A stretch of DNA of 64,000 nucleotides from Flagellimonas profundi (GTDB lineage: Bacteria > Bacteroidota > Bacteroidia > Flavobacteriales > Flavobacteriaceae). The stretch spans positions 496,001 through 560,000 of the forward strand of contig NZ_JAFLNM010000001.1 of the NCBI RefSeq assembly GCF_017313275.1, given 5' to 3'. The notes under the pieces are model-generated. The model did no database searches, had not been told where the DNA came from, and saw only the letters and a list, made by a program, of their open reading frames with translations. A program made the translations under genes and the position numbers. Shown in pieces: positions 8,113 to 17,556 of this stretch (position 1 is its first letter; each line of letters starts with the position of its first letter).

Positions 8113-9441
8113 TTACTTAAAATCATTGATGTTGTCCCCAAGATCATAGACCTGGACATTCTCGTTTAAACTTTCAAGGATACTGCTTCCGGCCGAACTT
8201 CGATAACCGCCTGCGCAGTGAACTATAATAGGTTTGTTTTTGGGTATTTGCGTTGATGAAGACCTTAGGTCGTTAAGGGGTATGGTCAATGCACTTTCAA
8301 AATATTTTCCTTCCTCGATTTCACTTTGATTGCGGATATCTACAATAGTATATTCGTTCGGGTTGTTTTTAAAATGTGTAAGATCTAGTTTATCACTTTG
8401 CACAAGTGCGCTTTCGTCCAAGGTCAAAACTAATTTTACTTGTTTCTCATACCCGATTTTGGCAACCCTTTTCAATATACGTTCTGCATCGGAGGGTTTC
8501 TCAACAACCAAGCTAAATGGCTCTTCTGGATTTATAATGGCTCCCAGCCAAGTTTCAAATTTGGAGTTTTCAGAAACTGCCATAATATTGATACTTCCTG
8601 GTAGGTGGCCTTTTTTGAATTCGGTTTCATCCCTTACATCCACAATTAACCCATTAATGCTGGTATTTAGTTTTAAGGGGACTTGTGCTATGGATGTTCT
8701 TAGATTTTCTGGCCCTTTTCTATTGGTGTCCACATCAAAACCAAAATAAGAAGGGATAAAGGGCTGGCTGTCCAAAAGGGTATTCACAAATTCTTCTTTT
8801 GATTGTGGCTTAAAGGCCCAGTTGCCCATTCTTTCGTTGCCCAAGGTGCTACTGTTGTCGGAACTCAAATTTTTTCCACATAGGGAGCCTGCTCCGTGTG
8901 CAGGATAGACCAAGGCCCCATCGGGCAGGTCTTTGAATTTATTTTGGATGCTATGGTACATCATTTCGGCCAGTTCTTGGCGTTTTGCAGTCATATTGCC
9001 TGCTTTTTCGCGTAAATCCGGTCGGCCAACGTCACCAATAAAAAGTGTGTCACCTGTAAAAAGTGCAGTTTTTCCATCTTTTTCAGCTACAACGGTAATA
9101 CTGTCCGGTGAGTGTCCAGGAGTGTTTAGCGCAGATACTTTGATGTCGCCGACCATAATGTGCTGGCCTTCATCAAAAGGTTCGTAGTTGTAATCGGCTC
9201 CCAAATCTTTGCTATGATAAATAGAGGCTCCGGTTTCCTTGTGTATCTGTAAGTGGGAGCTTATAAAATCGGCATGTGGATGGGTTTCGATAACCGCTAC
9301 TATTTTTGCTTCATGCTCTTGGGCAAAAGCATAGTATTGCATAGGGTCCCTTTCAGGATCTATAACGGCCATTTCACCATTGTCCACAATGGCATAGGAA
9401 TAGTGGGCCAAAGGTTTATATTCAAACTGTTTTATTTCCAT
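8113..9441 (-). CDS. CstB-like persulfide dioxygenase-sulfurtransferase (MBL fold, pseudo-rhodanese, rhodanese)
   Basis: 442 aa in three modules. Residues about 1-225 are a metallo-beta-lactamase fold with H54-P-H56-A-D58; the usual next His of HxHxDH is Phe, and further ligands are in TPGHS and LFTGDTLF and in YPAHGAGS. Residues about 265-350 form a rhodanese-like domain with no catalytic Cys. Residues about 355-442 are a rhodanese with an active-site loop C409-AGGYRS. This order and length match Staphylococcus CstB, which oxidises persulfides to thiosulfate during sulfide detoxification. Cytoplasmic, monocistronic, followed by a strong terminator and preceded by a perfect inverted repeat 17 nt before the ATG. 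Confidence 0.85.
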   Translation of the reverse strand: MEIKQFEYKPLAHYSYAIVDNGEMAVIDPERDPMQYYAFAQEHEAKIVAVIETHPHADFISSHLQIHKETGASIYHSKDLGADYNYEPFDEGQHIMVGDIKVSALNTPGHSPDSITVVAEKDGKTALFTGDTLFIGDVGRPDLREKAGNMTAKRQELAEMMYHSIQNKFKDLPDGALVYPAHGAGSLCGKNLSSDNSSTLGNERMGNWAFKPQSKEEFVNTLLDSQPFIPSYFGFDVDTNRKGPENLRTSIAQVPLKLNTSINGLIVDVRDETEFKKGHLPGSINIMAVSENSKFETWLGAIINPEEPFSLVVEKPSDAERILKRVAKIGYEKQVKLVLTLDESALVQSDKLDLTHFKNNPNEYTIVDIRNQSEIEEGKYFESALTIPLNDLRSSSTQIPKNKPIIVHCAGGYRSSAGSSILESLNENVQVYDLGDNINDFK

Positions 9442-9450
9442 AAAATAGGG

Positions 9451-9481
9451 TTTAAAAGGGCACCTGTAAAATAAGGTGCCC
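9451..9481 (-). promoter_or_regulatory. Inverted repeat in the 5' leader of the CstB-like gene (operator, attenuator or read-through terminator)
   Basis: A perfect 8-bp inverted repeat GGGCACCT / AGGTGCCC (9458-9465 and 9474-9481) is followed on the minus strand by TTTTAAA. It ends only 17 nt before the ATG at 9441. It could terminate readthrough from the racemase gene 190 nt upstream, or act as an operator or attenuator for sulfur-responsive control. Confidence 0.5.
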
Positions 9482-9669
9482 CTGTATTCAACATTGTTTT
9501 TTTAGATTTCTTTTTTGGCAAGGTACCCATCTACCTTTTCCAAAGAATCCTCTTTATTTTTTCGTTCAATTCGTCCAGGCTCTTGTGAGTAGAAACTATG
9601 ACTTTATCTTCTTTTTTCCAATATACTTAACAGAGGTTTAGCTATTGGGACCGCAGCTAGTTTAACATA

Positions 9670-10374
9670 CTATTTATCAAAGATAAAATCAACCGCCATT
9701 TGAGCATGTAGATCAGTTGTTGCCAAGGTGGGGATATCAACATCACTTTGCTGTATCAATAAAGGTAGCTCCGTGCAGCCCAAGATTATTCCATCGGCCC
9801 CTCTTGCTTTGAGCAATTCAATTTGTTTTAAATAAAATTGTTTGGCTTCTTCAGAGAATACGCCCTGTGTAAGCTCTTTGGAAACGTATTCATGTGATTG
9901 CGGAATGTACTCCTTATCTGGAATAATGGTTTCTATACCATAATTATCCATTAAAACTTTAGGGATAAAGCTTCCGGTCATCGTGGGTTTGTTTCCCAAT
10001 AATCCAAGTTTTTTCAGCCCTAGACTGTGGGCTTCTTTTCCTGTTGCATCGGCAATATGTAGAATGGGAATGTTTATTTTGGGTTGTATAAAATCATAAA
10101 CCATATGAGGGGTATTGGCACAAATAACTATTGCCTCCGCACCAGCAGTTTGGAGTTTCTTCGCGGTCTCTAAATATGTTGTGTTGATCTTCTCTTTGTT
10201 CTGTTCCCGCATCACTTCAATATTGATACTGTGTATGATCAAGGGAGGATTGGCCCAATCACCAATTATTTTTGAGGCCATTTGATTAATGAGCCGGTAG
10301 TAGGCTATGGTGGAATGCCAAGAAGTTCCTCCGATCATTCCCAAAGTTTTCATGTTTTCTGTCATTTTCTTCAA
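9670..10374 (-). CDS. Aspartate/glutamate racemase family protein
   Basis: 234 aa, standard for the cofactor-independent Asp/Glu racemase family. It begins (after a few residues) with TLGMIGGTSWHSTIAYY, the substrate-binding glycine loop. The first catalytic Cys is in AIVICANTPH and the second in GIILGCTELPLL. The two-Cys, two-domain arrangement predicts epimerisation of aspartate, glutamate or another amino acid in the cytoplasm. The start could be 10374 or the internal ATG at 10353 that directly precedes KTLGMIGG. It is monocistronic on the minus strand and divergent from tldD. A link to the D-amino-acid operon at 46-52 kb is possible but not shown by position. Confidence 0.9.
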   Translation of the reverse strand: MKKMTENMKTLGMIGGTSWHSTIAYYRLINQMASKIIGDWANPPLIIHSINIEVMREQNKEKINTTYLETAKKLQTAGAEAIVICANTPHMVYDFIQPKINIPILHIADATGKEAHSLGLKKLGLLGNKPTMTGSFIPKVLMDNYGIETIIPDKEYIPQSHEYVSKELTQGVFSEEAKQFYLKQIELLKARGADGIILGCTELPLLIQQSDVDIPTLATTDLHAQMAVDFIFDK

Positions 10375-10667
10375 AAAATATCAGTGAAAGTGTAACAATT
10401 TACAGAAAAGTGATACATAAAAATATGACGTATTGCATTTTATTTAAAATAAGTGACGGATTTCAAGAACGTCAAGGAATCTGAAAACAAATCATTGTTT
10501 CTCACTGGAAATTGTAACAGATTATAACCACTGATCTAGGATTTTAGGTTAAAATTAACATAAAGCTAAATAAGCACTACTTAATTTTAAGACCCATGGA
10601 TTTGATGAAATCAATTTTAGCAGATACCTACCCATTGTTAACTCAAAATAAATCAAATAACTAACAT

Positions 10668-12308
10668 ATGAAAAGAAGAGATTTTGTACAGTACGCCGGT
10701 ATGGGTGCAGGGGCCATGATGATGCCCTCGCTTCTTATGGGAAACAATATTCCCGCGGAAGCCTTGCTCGAACCGGGTATGGATACCGTGCTCAAAAAGA
10801 AAATGGCCGATGTTGCCCTTAATACGGCAAAGTCCATGGGTGCTACCTATGCAGATGCCAGAATAGGAAGATATTTAAACCAATATGTTTTTACTAGGGA
10901 GGATAAAGTTCAAAATGTAGTAAATACCGAATCATTTGGAATAGGAATCAGGGTTATTGCCAATGGTACGTGGGGTTTTTCCTCAACCAATGATGTAACC
11001 GAGGATGGAATTAAAAAGGCAACCCAGCATGCGGTTTCCATTGCAAAGGCAAACTCCAAGATTCAAAAGGAACCTGTTGTTTTGGCACCAGTGCAAGGGC
11101 ATGGAGAGGTTTCTTGGAAAACACCGATCCAAAAAGACTTTAAGGAAGTGCCTATCTCGGAAAAAGTCGATTTGCTTTTGAGCGCAAATTCCGCTGCCAT
11201 GGAAAATGGTGCCAACTTTGTGAACTCGGCACTTTTTATGGTGAACGAGCAAAAGTATTTCGCATCTACAGATGGCTCTTACATAGATCAGGACGTACAC
11301 CGTATTTGGCCAACCTTTAATGTTACGGCGATTGATCGCCAGGCAGGGAAATTTAAGAGTCGTCAGGCATTGAGTGCCCCAATGGGTATGGGATATGAGT
11401 ATATGGATGGTTTGGAATCCGAAAAACTTTCAGGTCCAGAAGGTATTAAACTTTATAATAGAAGTTATGATATTGTGGAAGATGCTACCTTGGCAGCTAA
11501 GCAAGCCAAGCAAAAGTTAACCGCAAAATCGGTGGAAGCCGGTAAGTACGATTTGGTTTTGGAACCCAACCACCTTGGATTAACGATTCATGAGTCCGTG
11601 GGACACCCATTGGAATTAGATCGTGTATTAGGTTACGAAGCCAATTACGCAGGGACCAGTTTTGCAACCATGGATAAATGGGAATCTAAAAACTTTAATT
11701 ACGGTAGCGACATTGTAAACATTGTAGCCGATAAAACCCAAGTTGGATCTCTGGGTGCCGTAGGATATGATGATGAAGGTGTGAAAACCAAAAAATGGGA
11801 TTTGATAAGAAACGGAACCTTGGTGAACTATCAGGCCATACGTGATCAAGTTCATATGATCGATCAAAACGAATCGCACGGATGCTGTTATGCCCAAAGT
11901 TGGGAAGATGTACAGTTCCAGCGTATGCCTAATGTTTCATTGGAACCAGGTAAAGAAAAATACTCCTTGCAGGACATGATCAAGGATGTGGACAAAGGAA
12001 TTTATATTCTAGGTCGAGGTTCGTATTCCATCGACCAACAGCGTTACAACTTCCAATTTGGAGGAACCTTATTTTACGAGATCAAGGATGGAGAGATTGT
12101 TGGTATGCTCGATGATGTAGCCTATCAGTCCAATACTCAAGAGTTCTGGAATTCTTGTGTTAAAATTTGCGATAAGGACGATTACAGGTTGTTTGGTTCC
12201 TTCTTCGATGGAAAAGGGCAGCCTTCCCAGGTAAGCGCCGTTTCTCACGGTAGTTCTACATCAAGATTTAATGGAATCAACGTAATCAACACAGGTAGGA
12301 CCATTTAA
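10668..12308 (+). CDS. tldD: TldD-family metalloprotease with an N-terminal twin-arginine signal
   Basis: 546 aa, longer than the roughly 480-aa E. coli TldD because of an N-terminal extension that reads KRRDFVQYAGMGAGAMMM, a twin-arginine (Tat)-like signal with a short hydrophobic stretch. The body is a modulator-of-gyrase/TldD fold: an ADARIGRY region, the zinc motif H308-E-S-V-G-H313 and a C-terminal SHGSSTSRFNG segment. TldD works with TldE/PmbA as a heterodimer that trims unfolded or modified peptides. The partner gene starts 27 nt downstream. A Tat-type leader is unusual compared with the cytoplasmic E. coli enzyme. Confidence 0.92.
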   Translation: MKRRDFVQYAGMGAGAMMMPSLLMGNNIPAEALLEPGMDTVLKKKMADVALNTAKSMGATYADARIGRYLNQYVFTREDKVQNVVNTESFGIGIRVIANGTWGFSSTNDVTEDGIKKATQHAVSIAKANSKIQKEPVVLAPVQGHGEVSWKTPIQKDFKEVPISEKVDLLLSANSAAMENGANFVNSALFMVNEQKYFASTDGSYIDQDVHRIWPTFNVTAIDRQAGKFKSRQALSAPMGMGYEYMDGLESEKLSGPEGIKLYNRSYDIVEDATLAAKQAKQKLTAKSVEAGKYDLVLEPNHLGLTIHESVGHPLELDRVLGYEANYAGTSFATMDKWESKNFNYGSDIVNIVADKTQVGSLGAVGYDDEGVKTKKWDLIRNGTLVNYQAIRDQVHMIDQNESHGCCYAQSWEDVQFQRMPNVSLEPGKEKYSLQDMIKDVDKGIYILGRGSYSIDQQRYNFQFGGTLFYEIKDGEIVGMLDDVAYQSNTQEFWNSCVKICDKDDYRLFGSFFDGKGQPSQVSAVSHGSSTSRFNGINVINTGRTI

Positions 12309-12335
12309 GGTTTATTCAAATTAAATAATAAGACA

Positions 12336-13652
12336 ATGGCTATATATACAAGAGAAGAAGCAAAAAAGATTTTGGAAAAAGCATTGAGTTTTTCCAAAGC
12401 CGATGCCTGCGAAATAAACCTAAGTGGAAGTAATAGCGGTAACATCCGATATGCGAGAAATACCGTGTCCACTGCAGGATATCGATCAACCCAAAGTTTA
12501 GCGGTACAATCAAGCTTTGGTAAAAAGGTGGGTACCGCAACCATAGATGAGTTCGATGATGCATCATTGGAAAAAGTGGTGAGAAGAGCGGAAGAACTCG
12601 CTCAGTTGTCACCAGAGAACCCCGAGTTTATGCCACCCTTGGGACCACAAGAATATGACGAAGCTATCACGTTTAAGGAAGCTACGGCCAATGTAACCCC
12701 GGAATATAGGGCGGAAGTTGCCAATAGCAGTATTACGCCCGCGGCAGCAAAAGATGTGACCGCAGCTGGATTTTTGGACGATTCGGCCCAATTTTCGGCC
12801 ATGATCAACTCCAACGGACTGTTTGCATATAACCAATCCACCGATGTTGACTTTACTGTAACCATGCGTACCAATGATGGTACGGGTTCGGGCTGGGTAA
12901 CAAGAGATTACAATGATATTTCCAAGTTTGATGCTGATGAGGCATCAAAAGTGGCTATCGATAAAGCTGTTATGTCGAGAGAGGCACGAGCAATTGAACC
13001 AGGAAAGTATACGGTGATTTTGGAACCTGCGGCATCGATTGGACTTTTGAGAAACATGTTCCGCTCTTTTGATGCAAGATCTGCCGATGAAGGTAGAAGT
13101 TTTATGTCCGCAAAAGAAGGTGGAACAAAAATCGGTCAAAAAATAGTGGACGAACGTGTCAATATTTGGTCTGATCCATTGCACCCCGATGTACCAACAT
13201 CTACATGGAACGGAGCTGGACAACCACTCAAAAAAACCAGTTGGATAGAAAATGGAGTGGTCAAAAATTTGGCTTACAGCCGTTATTGGGCGGAACAAAA
13301 AGGTGTAGATCCTGTACCTTTCCCTAGCAACGGTATTATGGAAGGTGGAGATGAAAGCCTTGAGGATATGATAAAGGGAACCAAAAAAGGTATTTTGGTA
13401 ACACGCTTTTGGTATATCCGAAGCGTGGACCCACAAACCTTATTGTATACCGGTTTGACCAGGGACGGAACTTTTTATATTGAAAATGGACAAATCAAGT
13501 TTCCAGTGAAAAACTTCAGGTTCAATGAGAGCCCGATTATTATGTTGAATAATTTGGAATCTCTTGGACAACAAGTACGTGTCAATGGCAACTTAATACC
13601 CTATATGAAGATTCGTGACTTTACGTTCACCAGTCTTTCGGACGCGGTATAA
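12336..13652 (+). CDS. pmbA: TldE/PmbA-family subunit
   Basis: 438 aa, normal for PmbA/TldE. It begins YTREEAKKILEKALSF with no signal peptide. It has the conserved R-Y-A-R-N-T-V N-terminal strand and the C-terminal beta-barrel segments, including PGKYTVILEPAA and a YSRYWAEQKG region, but it lacks a HExxxH metal site, as expected for the non-catalytic partner. In E. coli the TldD/E pair forms a peptidase; both are needed for microcin maturation and CcdA degradation. It follows tldD by 27 nt and is followed by a terminator-like hairpin. Confidence 0.92.
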   Translation: MAIYTREEAKKILEKALSFSKADACEINLSGSNSGNIRYARNTVSTAGYRSTQSLAVQSSFGKKVGTATIDEFDDASLEKVVRRAEELAQLSPENPEFMPPLGPQEYDEAITFKEATANVTPEYRAEVANSSITPAAAKDVTAAGFLDDSAQFSAMINSNGLFAYNQSTDVDFTVTMRTNDGTGSGWVTRDYNDISKFDADEASKVAIDKAVMSREARAIEPGKYTVILEPAASIGLLRNMFRSFDARSADEGRSFMSAKEGGTKIGQKIVDERVNIWSDPLHPDVPTSTWNGAGQPLKKTSWIENGVVKNLAYSRYWAEQKGVDPVPFPSNGIMEGGDESLEDMIKGTKKGILVTRFWYIRSVDPQTLLYTGLTRDGTFYIENGQIKFPVKNFRFNESPIIMLNNLESLGQQVRVNGNLIPYMKIRDFTFTSLSDAV

Positions 13653-13670
13653 ACATTGGAATTAAAACAA

Positions 13671-13705
13671 ACTGGTGGTCAGGTTAGCCCTGATCGCCAG
13701 TTTTT
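13671..13705 (+). terminator. Candidate intrinsic terminator after pmbA
   Basis: An imperfect stem (ACTGGTGGTCAGG paired with CCTGATCGCCAGT) with a TTAGC loop is followed by TTTTTATTTT. It separates the tldD-pmbA pair from the downstream DUF4159-MoxR module. Confidence 0.65.
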
Positions 13706-13734
13706 ATTTTGGCAATTTTTAGCCTACGACCCAA

Positions 13735-14361
13735 ATGGCATTGGATAACGAATTCTTTTTTACACGCTTACAGTATGAATCGGGAGATTGGGATGTGGAC
13801 CAGCGTATGCCTTCAAATCTGTTGAATTCACTGGTCGAGTATACCACCCTCAAGGTGGATACCCAAGAAAAAATCATTACCCTGGCCAGCGACGATATCT
13901 TTAAAAGCCCCTTTTGTTATATTTCGGGCCATAAATTGGTACAGTTCACCAAGAAGGAACGGGAAAACTTTGAAAAATATGTCCGCAATGGCGGTTTTGT
14001 GTTTGCCGATGACTGTAATCATGATATTGATGGACTCTTCGCCAAATCCTTCGAACGCCAAATGGAAGAGATATTCGGCCCGGGAGCATTGAAAAAAATA
14101 CCCAATGACCACGAAATCTATACCATTTTCTTTGAGTTTGATGATGGTCCGCCCACTACATCACAAGAGCTTAACGGTTGGGGAGACGATTTGGTGCACG
14201 ATTACCTCAAAGCCATTGTAATCGATGGAAGAATCGGCGTGCTATACAGTAATAAGGATTATGGCTGCGAATGGGATTACGACTTTAGAAACAAACGCTG
14301 GTACAAAATTGACAATACCCGATTTGGGGTAAATATTGTGTTATATGCTTTAACCTCTTAA
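13735..14361 (+). CDS. DUF4159 domain protein, cytoplasmic form
   Basis: 208 aa with no signal peptide. The DUF4159 features are visible: an N-terminal FFFTRLQYESGDWDVDQRM strand-turn, a middle VRNGGFVFADDCNH segment typical of the glutamine-amidotransferase-like fold, and a C-terminal NIVLYALTS helix. It starts the module ahead of MoxR (10 nt spacing) and is probably translated with it. A second, exported DUF4159 protein is encoded at 57804. DUF4159 proteins are commonly found beside MoxR/DUF58/BatA genes. The biochemical activity is unknown; the usual catalytic Cys of class I glutamine amidotransferases is not apparent. Confidence 0.85.
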   Translation: MALDNEFFFTRLQYESGDWDVDQRMPSNLLNSLVEYTTLKVDTQEKIITLASDDIFKSPFCYISGHKLVQFTKKERENFEKYVRNGGFVFADDCNHDIDGLFAKSFERQMEEIFGPGALKKIPNDHEIYTIFFEFDDGPPTTSQELNGWGDDLVHDYLKAIVIDGRIGVLYSNKDYGCEWDYDFRNKRWYKIDNTRFGVNIVLYALTS

Positions 14362-14371
14362 CGATACTAAT

Positions 14372-15376
14372 TTGGATAAAGAACTACAACAAATTGCAAA
14401 TGAAGTAGAAGGGCTTTCCGAAAAATTGACCGCCCTCAAAAAGGAAATTGGCAAAGTAATTATAGGTCAAGAAGAGACCGTTTCCCAATTGCTGATTACA
14501 TTTCTAGTGGGAGGGCATGCCTTGCTCGAGGGTGTTCCGGGACTGGCCAAAACTTTGATGATCCGTACACTATCCAACGCTATAGACTTAAAATTCAAAC
14601 GGATACAGTTTACGCCCGATCTTATGCCTTCGGACATTATCGGAACCGAAATTTTGGAGGAGGATCATACCACGGGCAAAAAGTTCTTCAAGTTTAATAA
14701 AGGGCCTATTTTCTCCAATATTATATTGGCGGACGAAATCAACCGTACGCCCCCAAAAACACAGGCAGCCCTTTTGGAGGCCATGCAGGAGTTTGAAGTG
14801 ACCTATGGGGACAAAACATACCAGTTGGACAAACCATTTTTTATATTGGCCACACAAAACCCAATAGAACAATCAGGAACCTTTGTATTGCCGGAAGCAC
14901 AACAGGATAGATTCTTGTTGTACATCAAAATCGGATATCCAACGGATGAGGAGGAAACACAGATATTAAAGGCTACTACGGGTACCAAAAAGACACAATT
15001 GAACAAGGTTTTGTCTGGGGACGATATCATCAGATTGCAACAATTGGTCCGTGAAGTTTCCATTAGTGATGGTTTGATTCAATATGTAAGTGATGTGATA
15101 CGGGCCACCCGTCCAGATACGACCTCGGTGGACTATGTGAAACAATGGGTGGATTGGGGAGCAGGTCCCCGTGCAGGTCAGGCCATGATCTTGACCGCTA
15201 AGGCAAATGCACTTCTGGAAGGTCGATTGGCCGTTACTTTGGAAGACTTGCAAACTGTGGCTATGCCGGTACTGCGGCACAGGGTTCTCGTGAACTTTAG
15301 GGCAGATGCCGAAGGAATTACTTCGGATACGGTCACAAAAGAAATATTGAAAGCAGTTCAATTAAGGGATAAGTAA
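14372..15376 (+). CDS. MoxR-family AAA+ ATPase
   Basis: 334 aa, the typical MoxR size. Walker A is GVPGLAKT, Walker B is IILADEINR, and sensor and arginine-finger regions follow (ATQNPIEQSGTF, PEAQQDRF). The reading frame begins with a TTG at 14372 (LDKELQQIAN); no ATG lies upstream in frame near the conserved region. MoxR ATPases act as chaperone-like remodelers that assist assembly or cofactor insertion of partner proteins encoded nearby, usually VWA/DUF58 proteins. Its stop overlaps the DUF58 start by one base (TAATG), implying translational coupling. Confidence 0.96.
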   Translation: MDKELQQIANEVEGLSEKLTALKKEIGKVIIGQEETVSQLLITFLVGGHALLEGVPGLAKTLMIRTLSNAIDLKFKRIQFTPDLMPSDIIGTEILEEDHTTGKKFFKFNKGPIFSNIILADEINRTPPKTQAALLEAMQEFEVTYGDKTYQLDKPFFILATQNPIEQSGTFVLPEAQQDRFLLYIKIGYPTDEEETQILKATTGTKKTQLNKVLSGDDIIRLQQLVREVSISDGLIQYVSDVIRATRPDTTSVDYVKQWVDWGAGPRAGQAMILTAKANALLEGRLAVTLEDLQTVAMPVLRHRVLVNFRADAEGITSDTVTKEILKAVQLRDK

Positions 15377-16275
15377 TGGCGGCCAGGGATTACCACGACC
15401 TTTTACAACCGGAAGTCATCAATACTGTATCGGGCCTTAGCTTGATTTCACGTATTGTGGTGGAAGGATATACCTCTGGTCTGCATCGGAGCAAGAGCGT
15501 GGGGCCTGGTATGGAATTCAGTCAATACCGAGGCTATGAACCTGGGGACGACCTAAGGCTTCTCGATTGGAAAATGTTGGCACGCTCTGGGCGGTACTAC
15601 ATTAAACAATCCGAAGTGGAAAGTCATGTAACCGTTAAGTTTATTGTAGATGCCAGTGCATCCATGGAGCACGAAGAAAACGGGATTTCCAAATTGGAAT
15701 TTGCACGTGTCATGGTAGCCTGTCTGTCCTATATGGCACAAAAACAGGGGGATTCCGTAGGTCTTTTTGCCTTAAATGAAGATGATTTTGTGAGCATTTA
15801 CCCCAAAGCGGACCAAAAACATTTTAATCGTTTATTGCTCGAACTGTTAAAGATATCCACCAAAGGGAGATGGCCCGAACTTTCTATTGCCTCGCGTAGG
15901 ATACACAATAGGGGAGAAAAGGAGTTGGTATTTTTCCTGACTGATATGTATGAAGATGTTTCGGAACTGTCCGACTTTGTAAAGAACTTGAAGACCGCTC
16001 ATAATGAGGTAGTGGTACTTCAAATTATGGCGGGTGCAGAAATGGATTTTAATTATAAAAACTCCGTCACTTTTGAAGATTTGGAAACGGGGGCCAAAGT
16101 AAAGGTTGATGTTAATAAGGCCAAAGCCGACTACTTGAGGACCTTGGAAGAAAAAATAAAACAGACCAAAGAGCAGTTACTCTCCCAAGGTGTTCACTAT
16201 CATCTATTTAGAATGGACAGTGATTTGGGCGATGCTTTGCAGCTCTTTTTAAAGGAACGAATACGATTGGTGTAA
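15376..16275 (+). CDS. DUF58 domain protein with VWA-like MIDAS motif
   Basis: 299 aa. The DUF58 hallmark GMEFSQYRGYEPGDD is followed by LLDWK and then a metal-ion-dependent adhesion-site motif DASASM, expected in the VWA-like half. It is the canonical genetic partner of MoxR and is probably recruited to the membrane face by the neighbouring BatA-type protein. Start is ATG at 15376 overlapping the moxR stop; the next gene starts directly after the stop at 16275. Cytoplasmic, soluble, no signal. Confidence 0.93.
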   Translation: MAARDYHDLLQPEVINTVSGLSLISRIVVEGYTSGLHRSKSVGPGMEFSQYRGYEPGDDLRLLDWKMLARSGRYYIKQSEVESHVTVKFIVDASASMEHEENGISKLEFARVMVACLSYMAQKQGDSVGLFALNEDDFVSIYPKADQKHFNRLLLELLKISTKGRWPELSIASRRIHNRGEKELVFFLTDMYEDVSELSDFVKNLKTAHNEVVVLQIMAGAEMDFNYKNSVTFEDLETGAKVKVDVNKAKADYLRTLEEKIKQTKEQLLSQGVHYHLFRMDSDLGDALQLFLKERIRLV

Positions 16276-17556
16276 ATGGTTTTTGCGAATCCTTCATATC
16301 TCTGGGCACTTTTGGGACTTTTGGTTCCCTTGGCCATCCATTTGTGGAGCAAGAAGGAGGCTAGGACCGTAAAAATTGGAAGTATCCAGTTATTGGACGA
16401 ATCCAATTCACGGCAATCCAGCAGCATACAGTTGAATGAATGGTTGTTACTTTTGCTTCGAATGTTGATCGTTGCACTTATTGTTTTGCTGATGGCAGGT
16501 CCTCAATGGCGTATCAACGGCAATCAAAAACAGATTACCTATTTGGTAGAGGCATCCATTGCCAACGAGTCATCCATAGGCAGTATTTTGGATAGTTTAC
16601 AAGAGGATTCCCCAGTTTTTTTGTTGAAAAAAGGTTTTCCCGAATGGGAAGCGGATGCGGATTATAGCGGTGATAAAGAGCAGCCCAACTATTGGCAACT
16701 GGTGCAAAAAATGGATTCGTTGCGTTCCGATAGTATTGTGGTGTTTACCAAGGCATTGGCAAAAGGAATTCGGGGCATGCGGCCCAATACCCAAAAGAAA
16801 ATCCATTGGGTGGTCATGGAATCCGAAGAAACCCAGGATGTGCCCTTGCTGGCTTTAAATGGTGAACCTGGAGTTGAATTAATGATATCTTCCAGCAATA
16901 GTGTTTCAACCAAGATCGATCGGGAAATGTTGGTCGATGGCTTTGAAATTGTAGATAGTGGCGATAGTCTTCATTTACTTTCCGGTGATGCAAAAACGGT
17001 TCCTTTAAAACGTTTGGATACACTTCATGTAAATATGTATGTAGAAGAAAATTTTGAACGGGAAGGAAATTATATCGAAGCATCTTTTAGGGCCCTCTCA
17101 GCATTTTTAAAGCGGGAGATCATTATTCATAAAGAGGAAAATGTATTACCTAACGATGAAACAACGTTGAATATCTGGTTGGGTAATGAGGCAAACGACC
17201 ATTCTAAAGGCAAATGGTTGATTTATTGGCCAAACCCTATGGCCAAACAGTTGATTGAATTGACAAATACAAAAAACACATATCATCTCACTTCAAGATT
17301 AAACCCTAAAAACACGGTGGAACAACATTTGCCGGAACAGTTATTGGATATTTTGGATTTGAACATGGAATTAAAGGCATTGGTACGTGAAGTTGATGTA
17401 AGGCAATTGGATGAGACGGAAATCAAACCCAATTATGTGGAACCTAAACGGAAACGGGAAAGGGCGACCATGATCGATATTTCGCTGTGGGTATTTTGTT
17501 TGCTTGCAGGTTTGATGATTCTGGAGCGGTTGATAGCGAATTATAAAAAACAATGA
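16276..17556 (+). CDS. BatA_N domain membrane protein
   Basis: 426 aa. Residues about 1-90 form the BatA/aerotolerance N-terminal module: a membrane segment LWALLGLLVPLAIHLW, then VKIGSIQLL, then a second helix WLLLLLRMLIVALIVLLMAG. A long periplasmic or cytoplasmic middle section without recognised domains precedes a C-terminal helix (ISLWVFCLLAGLMILE). No VWA MIDAS motif is seen, unlike true BatA/BatB. It is immediately adjacent to DUF58 (zero-base gap) and overlaps the next gene by 4 nt, so the six-gene module is translated as a unit. Confidence 0.88.
   Translation: MVFANPSYLWALLGLLVPLAIHLWSKKEARTVKIGSIQLLDESNSRQSSSIQLNEWLLLLLRMLIVALIVLLMAGPQWRINGNQKQITYLVEASIANESSIGSILDSLQEDSPVFLLKKGFPEWEADADYSGDKEQPNYWQLVQKMDSLRSDSIVVFTKALAKGIRGMRPNTQKKIHWVVMESEETQDVPLLALNGEPGVELMISSSNSVSTKIDREMLVDGFEIVDSGDSLHLLSGDAKTVPLKRLDTLHVNMYVEENFEREGNYIEASFRALSAFLKREIIIHKEENVLPNDETTLNIWLGNEANDHSKGKWLIYWPNPMAKQLIELTNTKNTYHLTSRLNPKNTVEQHLPEQLLDILDLNMELKALVREVDVRQLDETEIKPNYVEPKRKRERATMIDISLWVFCLLAGLMILERLIANYKKQ

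Noticed and set aside
9482..9669. A minus-strand stretch with two short open frames in different phases that could be read as a decayed gene
   Set aside because: Fewer than 35 residues in each frame, no start codon and no recognisable family. Chance is the simpler explanation.
10602..10614. TTGATGAAATCAA palindrome upstream of tldD as another FNR-like site
   Set aside because: The gap between half-sites is 3 bp instead of 4 and no -7-like element lies at the 28-30 bp spacing.
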